Shown: one piece after another, positions 1-7,447 of the stretch
Layout of the letters: every line of letters begins with the position of its first letter
How positions within the stretch are numbered: the stretch's first letter is position 1
Assembly: GCA_041621405.1 (NCBI GenBank)
Contig: JBFKAV010000075.1
Span: 1-16,688, forward strand
DNA length: 16,688 nt
Direction of reading: 5' to 3'
Source: JBFKAV01 sp041621405
GTDB lineage: Bacteria; Pseudomonadota; Alphaproteobacteria; Rhodobacterales; Rhodobacteraceae
Program-made: the position numbers and the translations under genes
Notes under the pieces: generated by a model
Seen by the model: only the letters and a program-made list of their open reading frames with translations
What the model was told of the DNA's origin: nothing
Database searches by the model: none

Positions 1-1
1 C

Positions 2-1858
2 GCGGAACCCGTCCCAGCGCCAGAGGTCGCCCTCGGCCGAGACCAGCCGCTGCCCGGGCTTCAGCTCGGATTGCAGCCGAGCCCCGTCCTTCGCCGCCAC
101 CAGCCCGATCTGGCCCATCCGCCGGGCCAGCACCTCGGGCACCCGCACGTGATCGGACAGCGCCGCCACGCCCTCCGGCAGCGCCTGTGCCGCGCCGTAG
201 CCCGGCAGCTGCGCCCAGCCCGACGGCCGGCCCTCGGCCACTTCCGGCGCCCGGAGATCGTCGGCCAAGGCAGCACCCAGCGCCTTCTCGTAGCCCTTCG
301 TCACCGAGACCCGGTCGATCACCTGGCCACCGCCGCCGCTCTCGCGCTCCACGAGCTTGGTCAGCGCCGCCACCTCTGCCCTGAGCGCGCCGGCCTCGCC
401 CTCGGCCTCGGAGCGTGCCGCCCGCGCCTCGGCCTCGCGCGCCTGGGTCTCGCCGCGTGCCTCGTCGGCTGCGACAAGCGCCGCCTCGGCCGCCTCCGCC
501 GCCCCGGCCGCCGTCTCTTGCGCCGCGCTGGCGGCGGCGAATTCGCCTGCCGCCCGCTCCAGGGTCGTCTTCGCTTCGGCCACCGCCGCCCGGGCGCGGC
601 CCGCCTCGGCCTCGGCTTTCTCCAGCGACCGCTGCGCGTCCTGCAGCAGCCGCTCGGCCGACTGGTGCCGCGCCGAGAGCCGCGCCGCGTCCTCGGTCAG
701 CTCCGCCAGCGCCGCCTCGCGGTCGGCCAGCACCTGGCCCGCCTCGCGTGCCGCCTCTGCCGCGGCCTCGAGCCGCGCCCCGTGGCCTTCGTGCGCCTTG
801 CCGAGCTCCGCCTGCTCCCGTTCGAGCCGCGCGATCGTCTCGCCGGCGTCACGGTTGAGCGCCTCCTCGCGCTCGATGTCGGCCCGCATTTGCCCGATCC
901 GCGCCTCGAGCGCCGCGATCGCCTCGCGCGCCCGCGCCTCTTCGGCGGCGAGCGTGTCGCGCTCCACCGTCAGCCGCTGCAGCACCGCCGCCGCGACCGC
1001 CTCCTCCTCGCGCAGGGGCGGCAGATTCGCCTCGGCCTCGGCCCTCGCCTTCTCCGCTGCCCGCGCGGCGGTCTCGGCCTGCGCCGCGGCGCGGGTCCGC
1101 TCGGTCAGGGCCGCCTCCGCCTCGGCCTGGGCAAGGTCGGCCTCCTTCCAGCGCCGGTAGAGCAGCATCCCCTCGGCGCGCCGCAGCTCGGTGCCGATCT
1201 CGCGGTAGCGCGCCGCCTGCCGCGCCTGCCGCGCCAAGCTCTGCAGCTGCTGGGACAGCTGCTCGACCACGTCGTCGACCCGTGTGAGGTTGGTCTCGGC
1301 GGCGGTGAGCTTCAGCTCCGCCTCGTGCCGGCGCTGGTAGAGGCCGGAGATCCCCGCCGCCTCCTCCAGCACCCGGCGCCGGCTCTTCGGCCTGGCGTTG
1401 ACCAGCTCGGCGATCTGCCCCTGCCGCACCAGCGCCGGCGAATGCGCGCCGGTCGAGGCGTCGGCGAACAGCATCTGCACGTCGCGGGCGCGCACGTCCT
1501 TCTGGTTCGCCTTGTAGGCCGAACCCGCGTCGCGGGTGATCCGCCGCACGATCTCCAGCTGGTCGTGCTCGTTGAACCCCGAAGGCGCCAGCCGCTCCGA
1601 GTTGTCGACGGTGAGCAGCACCTCGGCGAAGTTCCGGGCCGGCCGGGAGGCGGCGCCGCCGAAGATCACGTCCTCCATGCCCTCGCCGCGCATCGCGGTG
1701 GGGCGGTTCTCGCCCATCACCCAGCGCAGCGCCTCCAAAAGGTTCGACTTGCCGCAACCGTTCGGCCCGACCACGCCGGTAAGCCCGTCCGAGATCGGCA
1801 GATCGGTCGGGTCGACGAAGCTCTTGAAGCCGTTCAGTCTGAGCCTGGTGAAGCGCAA
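2..1858 (-). CDS. smc: Chromosome segregation ATPase SMC, N-terminal part (cut by window start)
   Basis: SMC is the core ATPase of bacterial condensin, which organises newly replicated chromosomes with ScpA and ScpB. Translating the minus strand from a TTG at 1858 gives MRFTRLRLNGFKSF, the usual SMC N-terminus, then a Walker A motif GPNGCGKSN at residues 31-39. The conserved block around residues 145-165 (RRRVLEEAAGISGLYQRR) follows. A very long Ala/Glu/Arg-rich coiled coil runs to about residue 510, and the hinge begins near there (RVSVTKGYEKALGAALADDL). About 619 codons are present; the second coiled coil, Walker B and signature motif lie outside the window. The start is uncertain: an in-frame GTG at 1888 has AAGGA just upstream and would add ten residues, while TTG 1858 matches the family N-terminus. 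No frameshift was seen. Identification is confident. Confidence 0.95.
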   Translation of the reverse strand, partial: MRFTRLRLNGFKSFVDPTDLPISDGLTGVVGPNGCGKSNLLEALRWVMGENRPTAMRGEGMEDVIFGGAASRPARNFAEVLLTVDNSERLAPSGFNEHDQLEIVRRITRDAGSAYKANQKDVRARDVQMLFADASTGAHSPALVRQGQIAELVNARPKSRRRVLEEAAGISGLYQRRHEAELKLTAAETNLTRVDDVVEQLSQQLQSLARQARQAARYREIGTELRRAEGMLLYRRWKEADLAQAEAEAALTERTRAAAQAETAARAAEKARAEAEANLPPLREEEAVAAAVLQRLTVERDTLAAEEARAREAIAALEARIGQMRADIEREEALNRDAGETIARLEREQAELGKAHEGHGARLEAAAEAAREAGQVLADREAALAELTEDAARLSARHQSAERLLQDAQRSLEKAEAEAGRARAAVAEAKTTLERAAGEFAAASAAQETAAGAAEAAEAALVAADEARGETQAREAEARAARSEAEGEAGALRAEVAALTKLVERESGGGGQVIDRVSVTKGYEKALGAALADDLRAPEVAEGRPSGWAQLPGYGAAQALPEGVAALSDHVRVPEVLARRMGQIGLVAAKDGARLQSELKPGQRLVSAEGDLWRWDGFR

Positions 1859-1954
1859 GAATGGGGTCCCGGTGATTCCGCTAGCCACCGATCCTTCGTC
1901 CCGGTGCGGCCCAAGTCAACCGCCAACCCACAGCATATCGCCGGATCACATTGG

Positions 1955-1963
1955 TTATCCACA
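1955..1963 (+). promoter_or_regulatory. Perfect DnaA box in the smc/GNAT intergenic region
   Basis: TTATCCACA matches the DnaA 9-mer consensus TTATNCACA exactly. It lies about 70-100 bp upstream of the smc start, in the gap between smc and the divergent acetyltransferase genes. On the minus strand it overlaps a weak -35-like TTGTGG (1964-1959), so DnaA binding could affect smc transcription. The match is seen directly; the regulatory role is inference. Confidence 0.5.
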
Positions 1964-1984
1964 AGATATGGACCTCAAAGGAGC

Positions 1985-2013
1985 TTGACGGCGCCGATCT
2001 TGCACCGGCATAT
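1985..2013 (+). promoter_or_regulatory. Putative sigma70 promoter of the GNAT pair, with an overlapping inverted repeat
   Basis: TTGACG (1985-1990) is followed after 17 bp by GCATAT (2008-2013), a reasonable -35/-10 pair. It would start transcription near 2020, about 20 nt before the ATG at 2041. A perfect inverted repeat TGCACC-N7-GGTGCA (2001-2006 and 2014-2019) straddles the -10 and could be an operator. No good Shine-Dalgarno sequence is visible before 2041. Confidence 0.45.
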
Positions 2014-2040
2014 GGTGCATCCACCGAAGCTCGCCTGCCC

Positions 2041-2499
2041 ATGCACCCGACCATCGCCCCTGAGTCGCCCCTTTCTGCCGACGGCCGCGCCCTCGTCGCC
2101 GAATGCCAGGAAGCGCTCGAAGCGGCCTATCCGCCCGAGGAAATCTTCAGCCTGACACCGGAGGAACTCGCGCGCGAGTCCGCCGCCTTCCTCGTGGCCC
2201 GCGACGACGCTGGCCGCGCGCAGGGCTGCGTGGCGCTGGTCGATTGCGGCGGCTACGGCGAAGTGAAACGGCTCTACGTCCGCCCCGAGGGGCGCGGTCT
2301 GGGGCTGGCGCGGGCGCTGATGGCGGCGCTGGAGGCCGAGGCGCGGGACCGGGGCCTCGCCGAGGTCCAGCTCGAGACCGGCAGCCGGCTGCGCTCCGCC
2401 GTCGCGCTCTACGAAAGCCTCGGCTACAGCACCCGCGGGCCGTTCGGCGCCTATCCCGAACACCCCGCCAGCCACTTCATGGCAAAGGCCGTGGCATGA
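2041..2499 (+). CDS. GNAT family N-acetyltransferase (first of a tandem pair)
   Basis: A 152-residue protein with the single-domain GNAT layout, expected to transfer an acetyl group from acetyl-CoA to an unknown amine or protein N-terminus. The acetyl-CoA pyrophosphate loop is visible as VKRLYVRPEGRGLGLARALM, with the RGLGLA motif at residues 85-90. The C-terminal ALYESLGYSTRGPF segment is the usual GNAT beta6-beta7 region. The ATG at 2041 was chosen because it gives a normal GNAT length and follows a plausible promoter by about 20 nt; the frame stays open further upstream. Its TGA overlaps the ATG of the next gene (ATGA at 2496-2499), so the two are probably translated together. The substrate cannot be told from sequence. 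Confidence 0.85.
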   Translation: MHPTIAPESPLSADGRALVAECQEALEAAYPPEEIFSLTPEELARESAAFLVARDDAGRAQGCVALVDCGGYGEVKRLYVRPEGRGLGLARALMAALEAEARDRGLAEVQLETGSRLRSAVALYESLGYSTRGPFGAYPEHPASHFMAKAVA

Positions 2500-3050
2500 T
2501 ATCCTCCCAATCCCCTCTCCCCCGCCGACTCGGCCCCGACGATCCCGCGCTTGCCGGCGTGCTGGCGCTTCTGCGCACCACCTTCGCCTACATGGAGGGC
2601 AGGATCGACCCGCCCTCCTCGATGCACCGGCTCACGCTCGAGCGCGTCGCCGATGAGGCGGCCCAGGCCGAGGTCTGGGTGATCGAGGACCAGGACCGCG
2701 TCGTGGCCTGCGTGTTCCTCGCGCCGATGGCCCGCGCGCTCTACCTCGGCAAGCTCGCCGTCGCCGTGCCGCACCGAGGGCGCGGCCTCGCCCGGCGGCT
2801 CGTGAGGCTGGCGGAAACCCGGGCGCGCGAGCTCGGGCTGAAGGCGGTTGAGTTGCAGTCGCGGGTCGAGCTCACCGAGAACCACACCGCCTTTTCCGCG
2901 ATGGGCTTCAGGGTCGCCGGCGAGACCGCGCATCCGGGCTTCAAGCACCCCACCTCGCTCACCTTCGTCAAGCCGCTCCGCGCCGCGGGGACGGCGCGCC
3001 GAAGGGAGCCGCGCGTTGCCTTGAGCGACGACGGCAGCGCGGGGCGCTGA
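2496..3050 (+). CDS. GNAT family N-acetyltransferase (second of a tandem pair)
   Basis: A 184-residue acetyltransferase starting inside the stop codon of the preceding GNAT gene (ATGA overlap), the classic sign of translational coupling. The acetyl-CoA loop reads LYLGKLAVAVPHRGRGLARR, with RGRGLA at residues 94-99. It is followed by ELGLKAVELQSRVELTENHTAFSAMGF (a helix and the beta6/beta7 strands), and HPTSLTFVKPL closes the fold. About 20 residues after the fold are Arg-rich and low in complexity, so the gene may have extended past an older stop. The two GNATs are not close copies of each other, so this is not a recent tandem duplication. Substrate unknown. Confidence 0.85.
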   Translation: MISSQSPLPRRLGPDDPALAGVLALLRTTFAYMEGRIDPPSSMHRLTLERVADEAAQAEVWVIEDQDRVVACVFLAPMARALYLGKLAVAVPHRGRGLARRLVRLAETRARELGLKAVELQSRVELTENHTAFSAMGFRVAGETAHPGFKHPTSLTFVKPLRAAGTARRREPRVALSDDGSAGR

Positions 3051-3073
3051 CCCCGCTCAAGTCGTCGGCGACT
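3020..3073. terminator. Overlapping hairpins between convergent genes, possible bidirectional terminator
   Basis: The end of the second GNAT gene and the short gap to the convergent ThDP-enzyme gene hold several inverted repeats. These are CTTGAGC (3020-3026) with GCTCAAG (3055-3061), GCGGGG-N6-CCCCGC (3039-3056), and AGTCG-TCGG-CGACT (3060-3073). There is no T-run, so intrinsic termination is uncertain. Position between convergent genes is the main argument. Confidence 0.3.
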
Positions 3074-4734
3074 CAGGATCGGGACTGCCCGAGCGCGCGG
3101 GTCTCGCTCAGCGTGAAATTCGTCGACAGCGCCTCGGGGTCGAGCCTGAGCTCGATCACCGCCGGCAGGCCGGCATCGCGGGCGCGCGCGAAGGCGGCGG
3201 GAAACTCGGCGCCCGCCTCGACCGTCTCGCCGTGGCCGCCATAGGCGCGGGCCAGCGCGGCGAAGTCGGGGTTGGCGAGGTCGGTGCCGGAGACGCGGCC
3301 GGGATAGGTCTTCTCCTGGTGCATCCGGATCGTGCCGTAGCGGCCGTTGTTGGCGACGACCACGATCACGTTCGCGCCATGCTGCCGGGCGGTGGAAAGC
3401 TCGTTCAGCGTCATCTGGAAGCAACCGTCGCCGGCCAGGCACACCACCTCGCGGTCGGGATGGGCGAGCTTGGCCGCGATCGCTGCGGGGAAGCCGTAGC
3501 CCATGGAGCCCGAGGTCGGCGCCACCTGGGTGCGGAACCGCTTGAAGCGGAAGTAGCGATGCAGGAAGGCCGCGTAGTTGCCCGCGCCGTTGGTCAGCAT
3601 CGCGTTTTCCGCGAGGTTGTCCGAAAGCCAGCGGACCACCTCCTCCATCTTCACCGCGCCCGGCGTCTCCTTCGGGCGCTGCCAGGCCTCGTACTCGGCC
3701 CGCGCCTCGACTGCCCAGCCGGCCCAGGGGCCGGGCGCGGCGTTGCGCCGGGCAAGTGCGGCGAGCATCTCGGGCGCCGGAGCCGCGATCGCGAGATCGG
3801 GCCGCCAGACCCGGCCGAGCTCGTCGGGGTCGGGATGGACGTGGACGAGCCTCGGCCCGGGCCGGGCGGGGTCGAGGAGCTCGTAGCCGTTCGTCGCGGT
3901 GTCGCCGAGCCGGCTGCCGAGCACCAGAAGAAGGTCGGCCGCCTTTAGCCGCGCCCCGAGCTTTGGGTTCATGCCGACGCCGAGGTCGCCCACGTAAGGA
4001 GCGAGGCGGTTGTCGAGATAGTCCTGCCGGCGGAAGGTCACCGCGACCGGCAACCCCCGCGCCGCGGAAAAGCTGGCGAGGTCGCGCGCCGCCGCCTCGG
4101 TCCAGAGCGCACCGCCGGCCACGACGAGCGGCCGCTCCGCCTGGCCCAGCGCCGCCTCGACGGCCTCGACCGCCGCCGACGCGACGCCGGCCACCCGCGG
4201 GCCGGCGGCCGGCAGGTCTGGCACCTCGGCTTCGGCGCTCAGCATGTCCTCGGGCAGGGCCAGCACCACCGGGCCGGGACGGCCCGAGAGCGCCACCTCG
4301 AAGGCGCGGGCGAGGTATTCGGGGATCCGCGCCGTGTCGTCGATCTCGGCCGCCCATTTCGCCAGGGGCGCGAACATCGCGCGATAATCCACCTCCTGGA
4401 ACGCGTCCCTGTCGCGGTGGCCGCGCGCGATCTGGCCGACGAAGAGGATCATCGGCGTCGAATCCTGCCGCGCGACGTGAACCCCGGCCGCGGCGTTGCT
4501 GGCGCCGGGGCCGCGGGTGACGAAGGCCACGCCGGGGCGGTTGGTGAGCTTGCCCCAGGCCTCGGCCATCATCGCGGCAGCGCCCTCGTGGCGGCAAACC
4601 ACGTTCTCGATGCCGGCGTCGAGAAAGCCGTCGAGCGCGGCGAGGAAGCTCTCGCCCGGCACCGAGAACACCCGTCTGACCCCGTGGATCCTGAGCTGAT
4701 CGGCCAGGATCTTGCCGCCGTGCCGGAGCGCCAT
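3073..4734 (-). CDS. Thiamine-diphosphate-dependent enzyme, acetolactate synthase large-subunit-like
   Basis: A 553-residue protein with the three-domain POX/AHAS layout: an N-terminal pyrimidine-binding domain (about residues 1-165), a central Rossmann-like domain (about 185-320) and a C-terminal pyrophosphate-binding domain. The catalytic glutamate that activates the cofactor is E50 in CRHEGAAAMMAEA. The ThDP/Mg motif GDG-X24-NN runs from 435 to 463. The ATG at 4734 was chosen because GGGAGG sits about 7 nt upstream and the protein then begins at the family N-terminus; the frame stays open beyond it. No regulatory small subunit lies nearby, so it is probably not the main biosynthetic IlvB. 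Other ThDP decarboxylases or carboligases of the family are possible. It diverges from the FMN reductase across 117 bp. Confidence 0.85.
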   Translation of the reverse strand: MALRHGGKILADQLRIHGVRRVFSVPGESFLAALDGFLDAGIENVVCRHEGAAAMMAEAWGKLTNRPGVAFVTRGPGASNAAAGVHVARQDSTPMILFVGQIARGHRDRDAFQEVDYRAMFAPLAKWAAEIDDTARIPEYLARAFEVALSGRPGPVVLALPEDMLSAEAEVPDLPAAGPRVAGVASAAVEAVEAALGQAERPLVVAGGALWTEAAARDLASFSAARGLPVAVTFRRQDYLDNRLAPYVGDLGVGMNPKLGARLKAADLLLVLGSRLGDTATNGYELLDPARPGPRLVHVHPDPDELGRVWRPDLAIAAPAPEMLAALARRNAAPGPWAGWAVEARAEYEAWQRPKETPGAVKMEEVVRWLSDNLAENAMLTNGAGNYAAFLHRYFRFKRFRTQVAPTSGSMGYGFPAAIAAKLAHPDREVVCLAGDGCFQMTLNELSTARQHGANVIVVVANNGRYGTIRMHQEKTYPGRVSGTDLANPDFAALARAYGGHGETVEAGAEFPAAFARARDAGLPAVIELRLDPEALSTNFTLSETRALGQSRS

Positions 4735-4786
4735 CTCGTTCCTCCCCTCGCGCTGGCGCCGAGCCTGCGGCAAGCGCCGCGCCGGG

Positions 4787-4828
4787 GCAAGCGGCTTGCG
4801 ATTCCTGCCCCGGGGCTTATGTCGCAAG
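4787..4828. promoter_or_regulatory. Divergent promoter region with a nested symmetric palindrome (candidate operator)
   Basis: Between the divergent ThDP-enzyme and FMN-reductase genes lies CTTGCGA (4795-4801), 5 nt, the palindrome GCCCCGGGGC (4807-4816), 5 nt, then TCGCAAG (4822-4828), all sharing one centre. A second palindrome GCAAGC-G-GCTTGC overlaps it at 4787-4799. A further GCAAG half-site is at 4770-4774. A -35/-10 pair for the FMN reductase, TTGCGA (4796-4801) and TATGTC (4818-4823) with 16 bp spacing, lies inside this structure, so a bound repressor would occlude it. No regulator gene is adjacent. Confidence 0.45.
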
Positions 4829-4851
4829 GCTAGGAACCGGAAAGGCACGTC

Positions 4852-5409
4852 ATGTCCGATCTCACGCTTCTCGGCATCTGCGGCTCGCTCCGCCGCGGCT
4901 CCTACAATCGCCTGCTGATGCGCGAGGCGGCGCGCGCCTTCGGCGGGAGCTTCGTCGCGGGCGAGATCCGCTTTCCGCTCTACGACCGGGACATCGAGAC
5001 CGAGACGGGCATCCCCGAGGCGGTGGAGCAGCTGGCAGAGCAGATCCGCGCGGCCGACGCGGTGATCCTGGTCACGCCGGAATACAACCAGTCGTTCTCG
5101 AGCCCGATGAAGAACGCGATCGACTGGCTGAGCCGGGTCGAGGGCAACCCCTGGACGAAGAAACCCGTGGCGATCCTCTCGGCCGCCGCCGGCCGCGCCG
5201 GCGGCGCGCGGGCGCAGTACGCGCTGAGGCTCGCCGTCAACAAGTTCCGGATGCGGCTCCTGACCGCGCCGGAGGTGCTGGTGGCCAACTGCGACAAGGA
5301 GTTCGACGCCGAGGGCAGGCTGCTCAGCGAGCGCTACCGCAAGGTGCTTTCCGAATTGATGGGCGACCTCCGCGCCGAGGCATTGCGCCCGGCGCTAGCG
5401 GCGGAATAG
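4852..5409 (+). CDS. NADPH-dependent FMN reductase (flavodoxin-fold)
   Basis: A 185-residue flavodoxin-like protein of the NADPH-dependent FMN reductase family, soluble and cytoplasmic, expected to reduce FMN or quinone-like acceptors with NAD(P)H. The FMN phosphate-binding loop is GSLRRGSYNR at residues 11-20. The second signature, PEYNQSFSSPMKNAIDW (about 76-92), is the flavin-ring contact typical of the family. The ATG at 4852 is preceded by GGAAAGG at a suitable distance. The gene is followed after 4 nt by the TTG start of the HTD2-like dehydratase, so the two very likely form one transcript. The physiological partner is unknown; the divergent ThDP enzyme may share regulation through the palindromes between them. 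Confidence 0.88.
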   Translation: MSDLTLLGICGSLRRGSYNRLLMREAARAFGGSFVAGEIRFPLYDRDIETETGIPEAVEQLAEQIRAADAVILVTPEYNQSFSSPMKNAIDWLSRVEGNPWTKKPVAILSAAAGRAGGARAQYALRLAVNKFRMRLLTAPEVLVANCDKEFDAEGRLLSERYRKVLSELMGDLRAEALRPALAAE

Positions 5410-5413
5410 GCCC

Positions 5414-6181
5414 TTGGAGGAACGGCGCCAGGACGGGCTCGACCCGGCCCGCGCCGAGGCGCTCGCCGCCGTCCTCGGCCTGGCCTTCGACCCCGCGGCG
5501 CCGCTCCTGCCCTTCGCCCACCAGGTCTATTTCTGGAACGTGCACCCCGCCTCCGGCCTCGGCCGCGACGGGCATCCGAAGCTCGGCGGCCTCGTCCCCG
5601 ACCTCGGCCTGCCACGCCGGATGTTTGCGGGCGGGCGGCTTGAGATCGAGGCGCCGCTGCGCCCGGGACGGGTGGCAGAAAGGCGCTCCGTCCGCGAGAC
5701 GGTGACCCGGAAGCAGGGCCGCAGCGGGCCGCTCGCCTTCGTCACGCTCCGCCACGAGATCCGCCAGGACGGCCGGCTCGTGCTCACCGAGTGGCAGGAC
5801 CTCGTCTACCGTGCCGAGACCGACCCCGCCGCGCCGCGCCCCGCGCCGCCGCCCGCGCCGGAGGTCGAGGACAAGGCGGAGGCGCGCAGCTTCTCGCCCA
5901 CCGATCTCTTCCGCTACTCCGGCCTCACCATGAACGGCCACCGCATCCACCACAACGCCGACTATGCCCGCGAGGTCGAGGGCTATCCGGGCCTCGTCGT
6001 CCACGCACCGCTCTTGGCGCAGCACCTGATCCTGATGACGGACGAGCCGATGCGCCGGTTCTCGTTCCGCGCCACGGCGCCGCTCTTCGCCGGCGAGCCG
6101 GCGGAGTTCTGCCGGGCCGGGGCACGGCTCTGGGCGAAGGGTCCCGACGGGCGGCTCTGCATGGAGGCCGAGGCGGGCTGA
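5414..6181 (+). CDS. HTD2/FAS1-like hot-dog fold acyl-CoA dehydratase (MaoC-related)
   Basis: A 255-residue double hot-dog protein related to HTD2-type 3-hydroxyacyl dehydratases and 3-methylfumaryl-CoA (mesaconyl-C4-CoA) hydratases. The N-terminal hot-dog covers about residues 10-135 (including the conserved LPRRMFAGG segment). A proline-rich linker follows, and the C-terminal hot-dog holds the likely active-site stretch GHRIHHNADYAREVEGYPGL at about 175-194, followed by VVHAPLLAQ. Expected chemistry is reversible hydration of an enoyl-CoA or enoyl thioester. The start must be the TTG at 5414: an in-frame TAG at 5396-5398 blocks anything further upstream and no ATG or GTG lies nearby. It sits 4 nt after the FMN reductase. 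Substrate cannot be assigned. Confidence 0.82.
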   Translation: MEERRQDGLDPARAEALAAVLGLAFDPAAPLLPFAHQVYFWNVHPASGLGRDGHPKLGGLVPDLGLPRRMFAGGRLEIEAPLRPGRVAERRSVRETVTRKQGRSGPLAFVTLRHEIRQDGRLVLTEWQDLVYRAETDPAAPRPAPPPAPEVEDKAEARSFSPTDLFRYSGLTMNGHRIHHNADYAREVEGYPGLVVHAPLLAQHLILMTDEPMRRFSFRATAPLFAGEPAEFCRAGARLWAKGPDGRLCMEAEAG

Positions 6182-6185
6182 AGGC

Positions 6186-6212
6186 CCGCCCCCAGGCCCC
6201 CCGGCGGATTTT
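6186..6212 (+). terminator. Possible intrinsic terminator after the dehydratase gene
   Basis: CCGCC (6186-6190) and GGCGG (6203-6207) can pair across a 12-nt C-rich loop and are followed by ATTTT (6208-6212). The site lies in the 52-bp gap between two convergent genes. The stem is short and the T-run has only four residues, so efficiency is doubtful. Confidence 0.4.
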
Positions 6213-6233
6213 CGATCACGAGGATGGAACGAC

Positions 6234-7277
6234 TTAGAGGTTGTCCTCGACGCGGAATCCCGCGGGGATCTCGTCGCGGCCCTCGAGGATCAGCGCGGCC
6301 AGGACCTCGCCGACCTTGGGTGCGAGGCCGAAGCCGATCTTGAACCCGCCATTGGCGACGAAGTGTCCAGGGCGGCCCGGCCAGGGGCCGAGCACGGGAG
6401 CGCGGCTTTTCGCGCGCGGGCGCACTCCTGCCCAGCGGGCGATTACCTCGGCCCCGGCGAGCGCCGGACAGGCCGCGCGGGCGCGCTCGAGGAGCGCGTC
6501 GAGCGCGGCATCGGTCGCGGTCGGGTCGGTGAAGTCGCGCTCCGAGGTCGAGCCGATGGCGGTCGTGCCGTCGGCATGGGGCACTACGTGGAGACCGTCC
6601 GCGTAGAGCTGCGGCGCGTTCCGCGCGTCGTGGGCGAGCAGCGCCGCCTGGCCCTTCACGCCGGTGCCAACCGGGCGGCCCAGCGCCTCGGACAGCGCCG
6701 CGAGCCCCTCCCAGCCGGTGGCGTGCACCACTGCGCCCGCCTCGTGCGCCTCGGCACCCTCGACGATCTCGCCGCCCCGGGCGCAGATCGCGGCGGCCAG
6801 CGCCGCGCAGGCGCGCCCCGGATGGAGCCGGGCCGAAAGCGTGTCGTGCACGACGAGCCCGATGGGCGAGGCAGACGCGAAGCCGAACTCCGTAGCCGGA
6901 GCGACGCGCCACTCGGCCGCGCCACCCCAGAGCCGGGCGGCGCCCTCGGCGCGGGCGCGGGCGCGAGCCACCGCCGCCGCGTCGGCCAAGGGCTGCAGCC
7001 GGCCCGTCCGCGCGTAGCCAGGATCCAGGGTCGACGCCGCCGCGACCCCGGCCCACCAGGCCCCGGCCATGACGAGGCTCTCGAGCTGGAACGCCTTCTT
7101 GGCGTTCCACGCCTCCGGCACGTGCGGCGCGAGCGCGCCGACGAGCCCGCCCGAGGCCCCGGCGCCGATCCGGCGTTTCTCGATCAGCCGCACCCGGGCG
7201 CCGCGCCCCAGGCAGGCCCAGGCCACCGCAAGCCCGAACACCCCGCCGCCCCTGACCGTCACCTCCGCCGCGCCCAT
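6234..7277 (-). CDS. FAD-dependent oxidoreductase, DAAO/MnmC(o)-like
   Basis: A 347-residue flavoprotein of the D-amino-acid-oxidase/glycine-oxidase superfamily. The dinucleotide fold shows GGGVFG at residues 10-15 and the ribose-binding E33. GASGGLVGALAPH (40-52) resembles the GASGN(P/L)QG segment of the MnmC oxidase domain. The C-terminus has WAGVRPRAKSRAPVLG and GGFKIGFGLAPKVGE, the second FAD-contact region of this fold. The ATG at 7277 is preceded by AAAGGA. It is divergent from mnmD, which encodes the methyltransferase half of MnmC. This makes it a good candidate for the missing oxidase half, converting cmnm5(s2)U34 to nm5(s2)U34 in tRNA. A ThiO-like or other amine oxidase remains possible, since the tRNA role is inferred from location. 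Confidence 0.8.
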   Translation of the reverse strand: MGAAEVTVRGGGVFGLAVAWACLGRGARVRLIEKRRIGAGASGGLVGALAPHVPEAWNAKKAFQLESLVMAGAWWAGVAAASTLDPGYARTGRLQPLADAAAVARARARAEGAARLWGGAAEWRVAPATEFGFASASPIGLVVHDTLSARLHPGRACAALAAAICARGGEIVEGAEAHEAGAVVHATGWEGLAALSEALGRPVGTGVKGQAALLAHDARNAPQLYADGLHVVPHADGTTAIGSTSERDFTDPTATDAALDALLERARAACPALAGAEVIARWAGVRPRAKSRAPVLGPWPGRPGHFVANGGFKIGFGLAPKVGEVLAALILEGRDEIPAGFRVEDNL

Positions 7278-7365
7278 CCCGTCCTTTCGCTCAGGACCGC
7301 CCGCAATCCGCGCCTGAGCGATTCCTCTTCTTCCCCGTTTTCCAAGTACCCTCCGGGGGAGCGCG

Positions 7366-7384
7366 AGGGGGCGGGAAGCCCCCT
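7366..7384. other. GC-rich stem-loop in the mnmC(o)-like/mnmD intergenic region
   Basis: AGGGGGC (7366-7372), loop GGGAA, GCCCCCT (7378-7384): a perfect 7-bp stem. It lies upstream of the proposed mnmD promoter and of the divergent oxidoreductase start, so it may separate the two transcription units or sit in the oxidoreductase leader. Apart from this hairpin and the mnmD promoter I see nothing in this 170-bp gap. Confidence 0.35.
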
Positions 7385-7411
7385 TGCCGCATCGGCCCCG
7401 GCCTCACGTCC

Positions 7412-7439
7412 TTGCCAGACCTGCGGCTTCGGGTATAGC
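7412..7439 (+). promoter_or_regulatory. Putative mnmD promoter giving a leaderless transcript
   Basis: TTGCCA (7412-7417), 16 bp, TATAGC (7434-7439). The ATG of mnmD is at 7448, only 8 nt after the -10, where transcription would normally start. No Shine-Dalgarno sequence is present in the nucleotides before the ATG, which fits leaderless initiation. Confidence 0.45.
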
Positions 7440-7447
7440 CCGGCGCG

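Noticed and set aside
849..1757. Minus-strand open frame inside smc
   Set aside because: It is in a different frame from the SMC reading frame and has a Gly/Arg-rich shadow composition.
71..2155. Long plus-strand open frame of 694 codons over the start of the window
   Set aside because: It is antisense to smc; its Arg/Leu/Pro-rich translation has no domain, while the minus strand gives an unmistakable SMC protein.
2741..4597. 618-codon minus-strand open frame
   Set aside because: It overlaps the ThDP enzyme in another frame and is Arg/Pro/Gly-rich with no motif.
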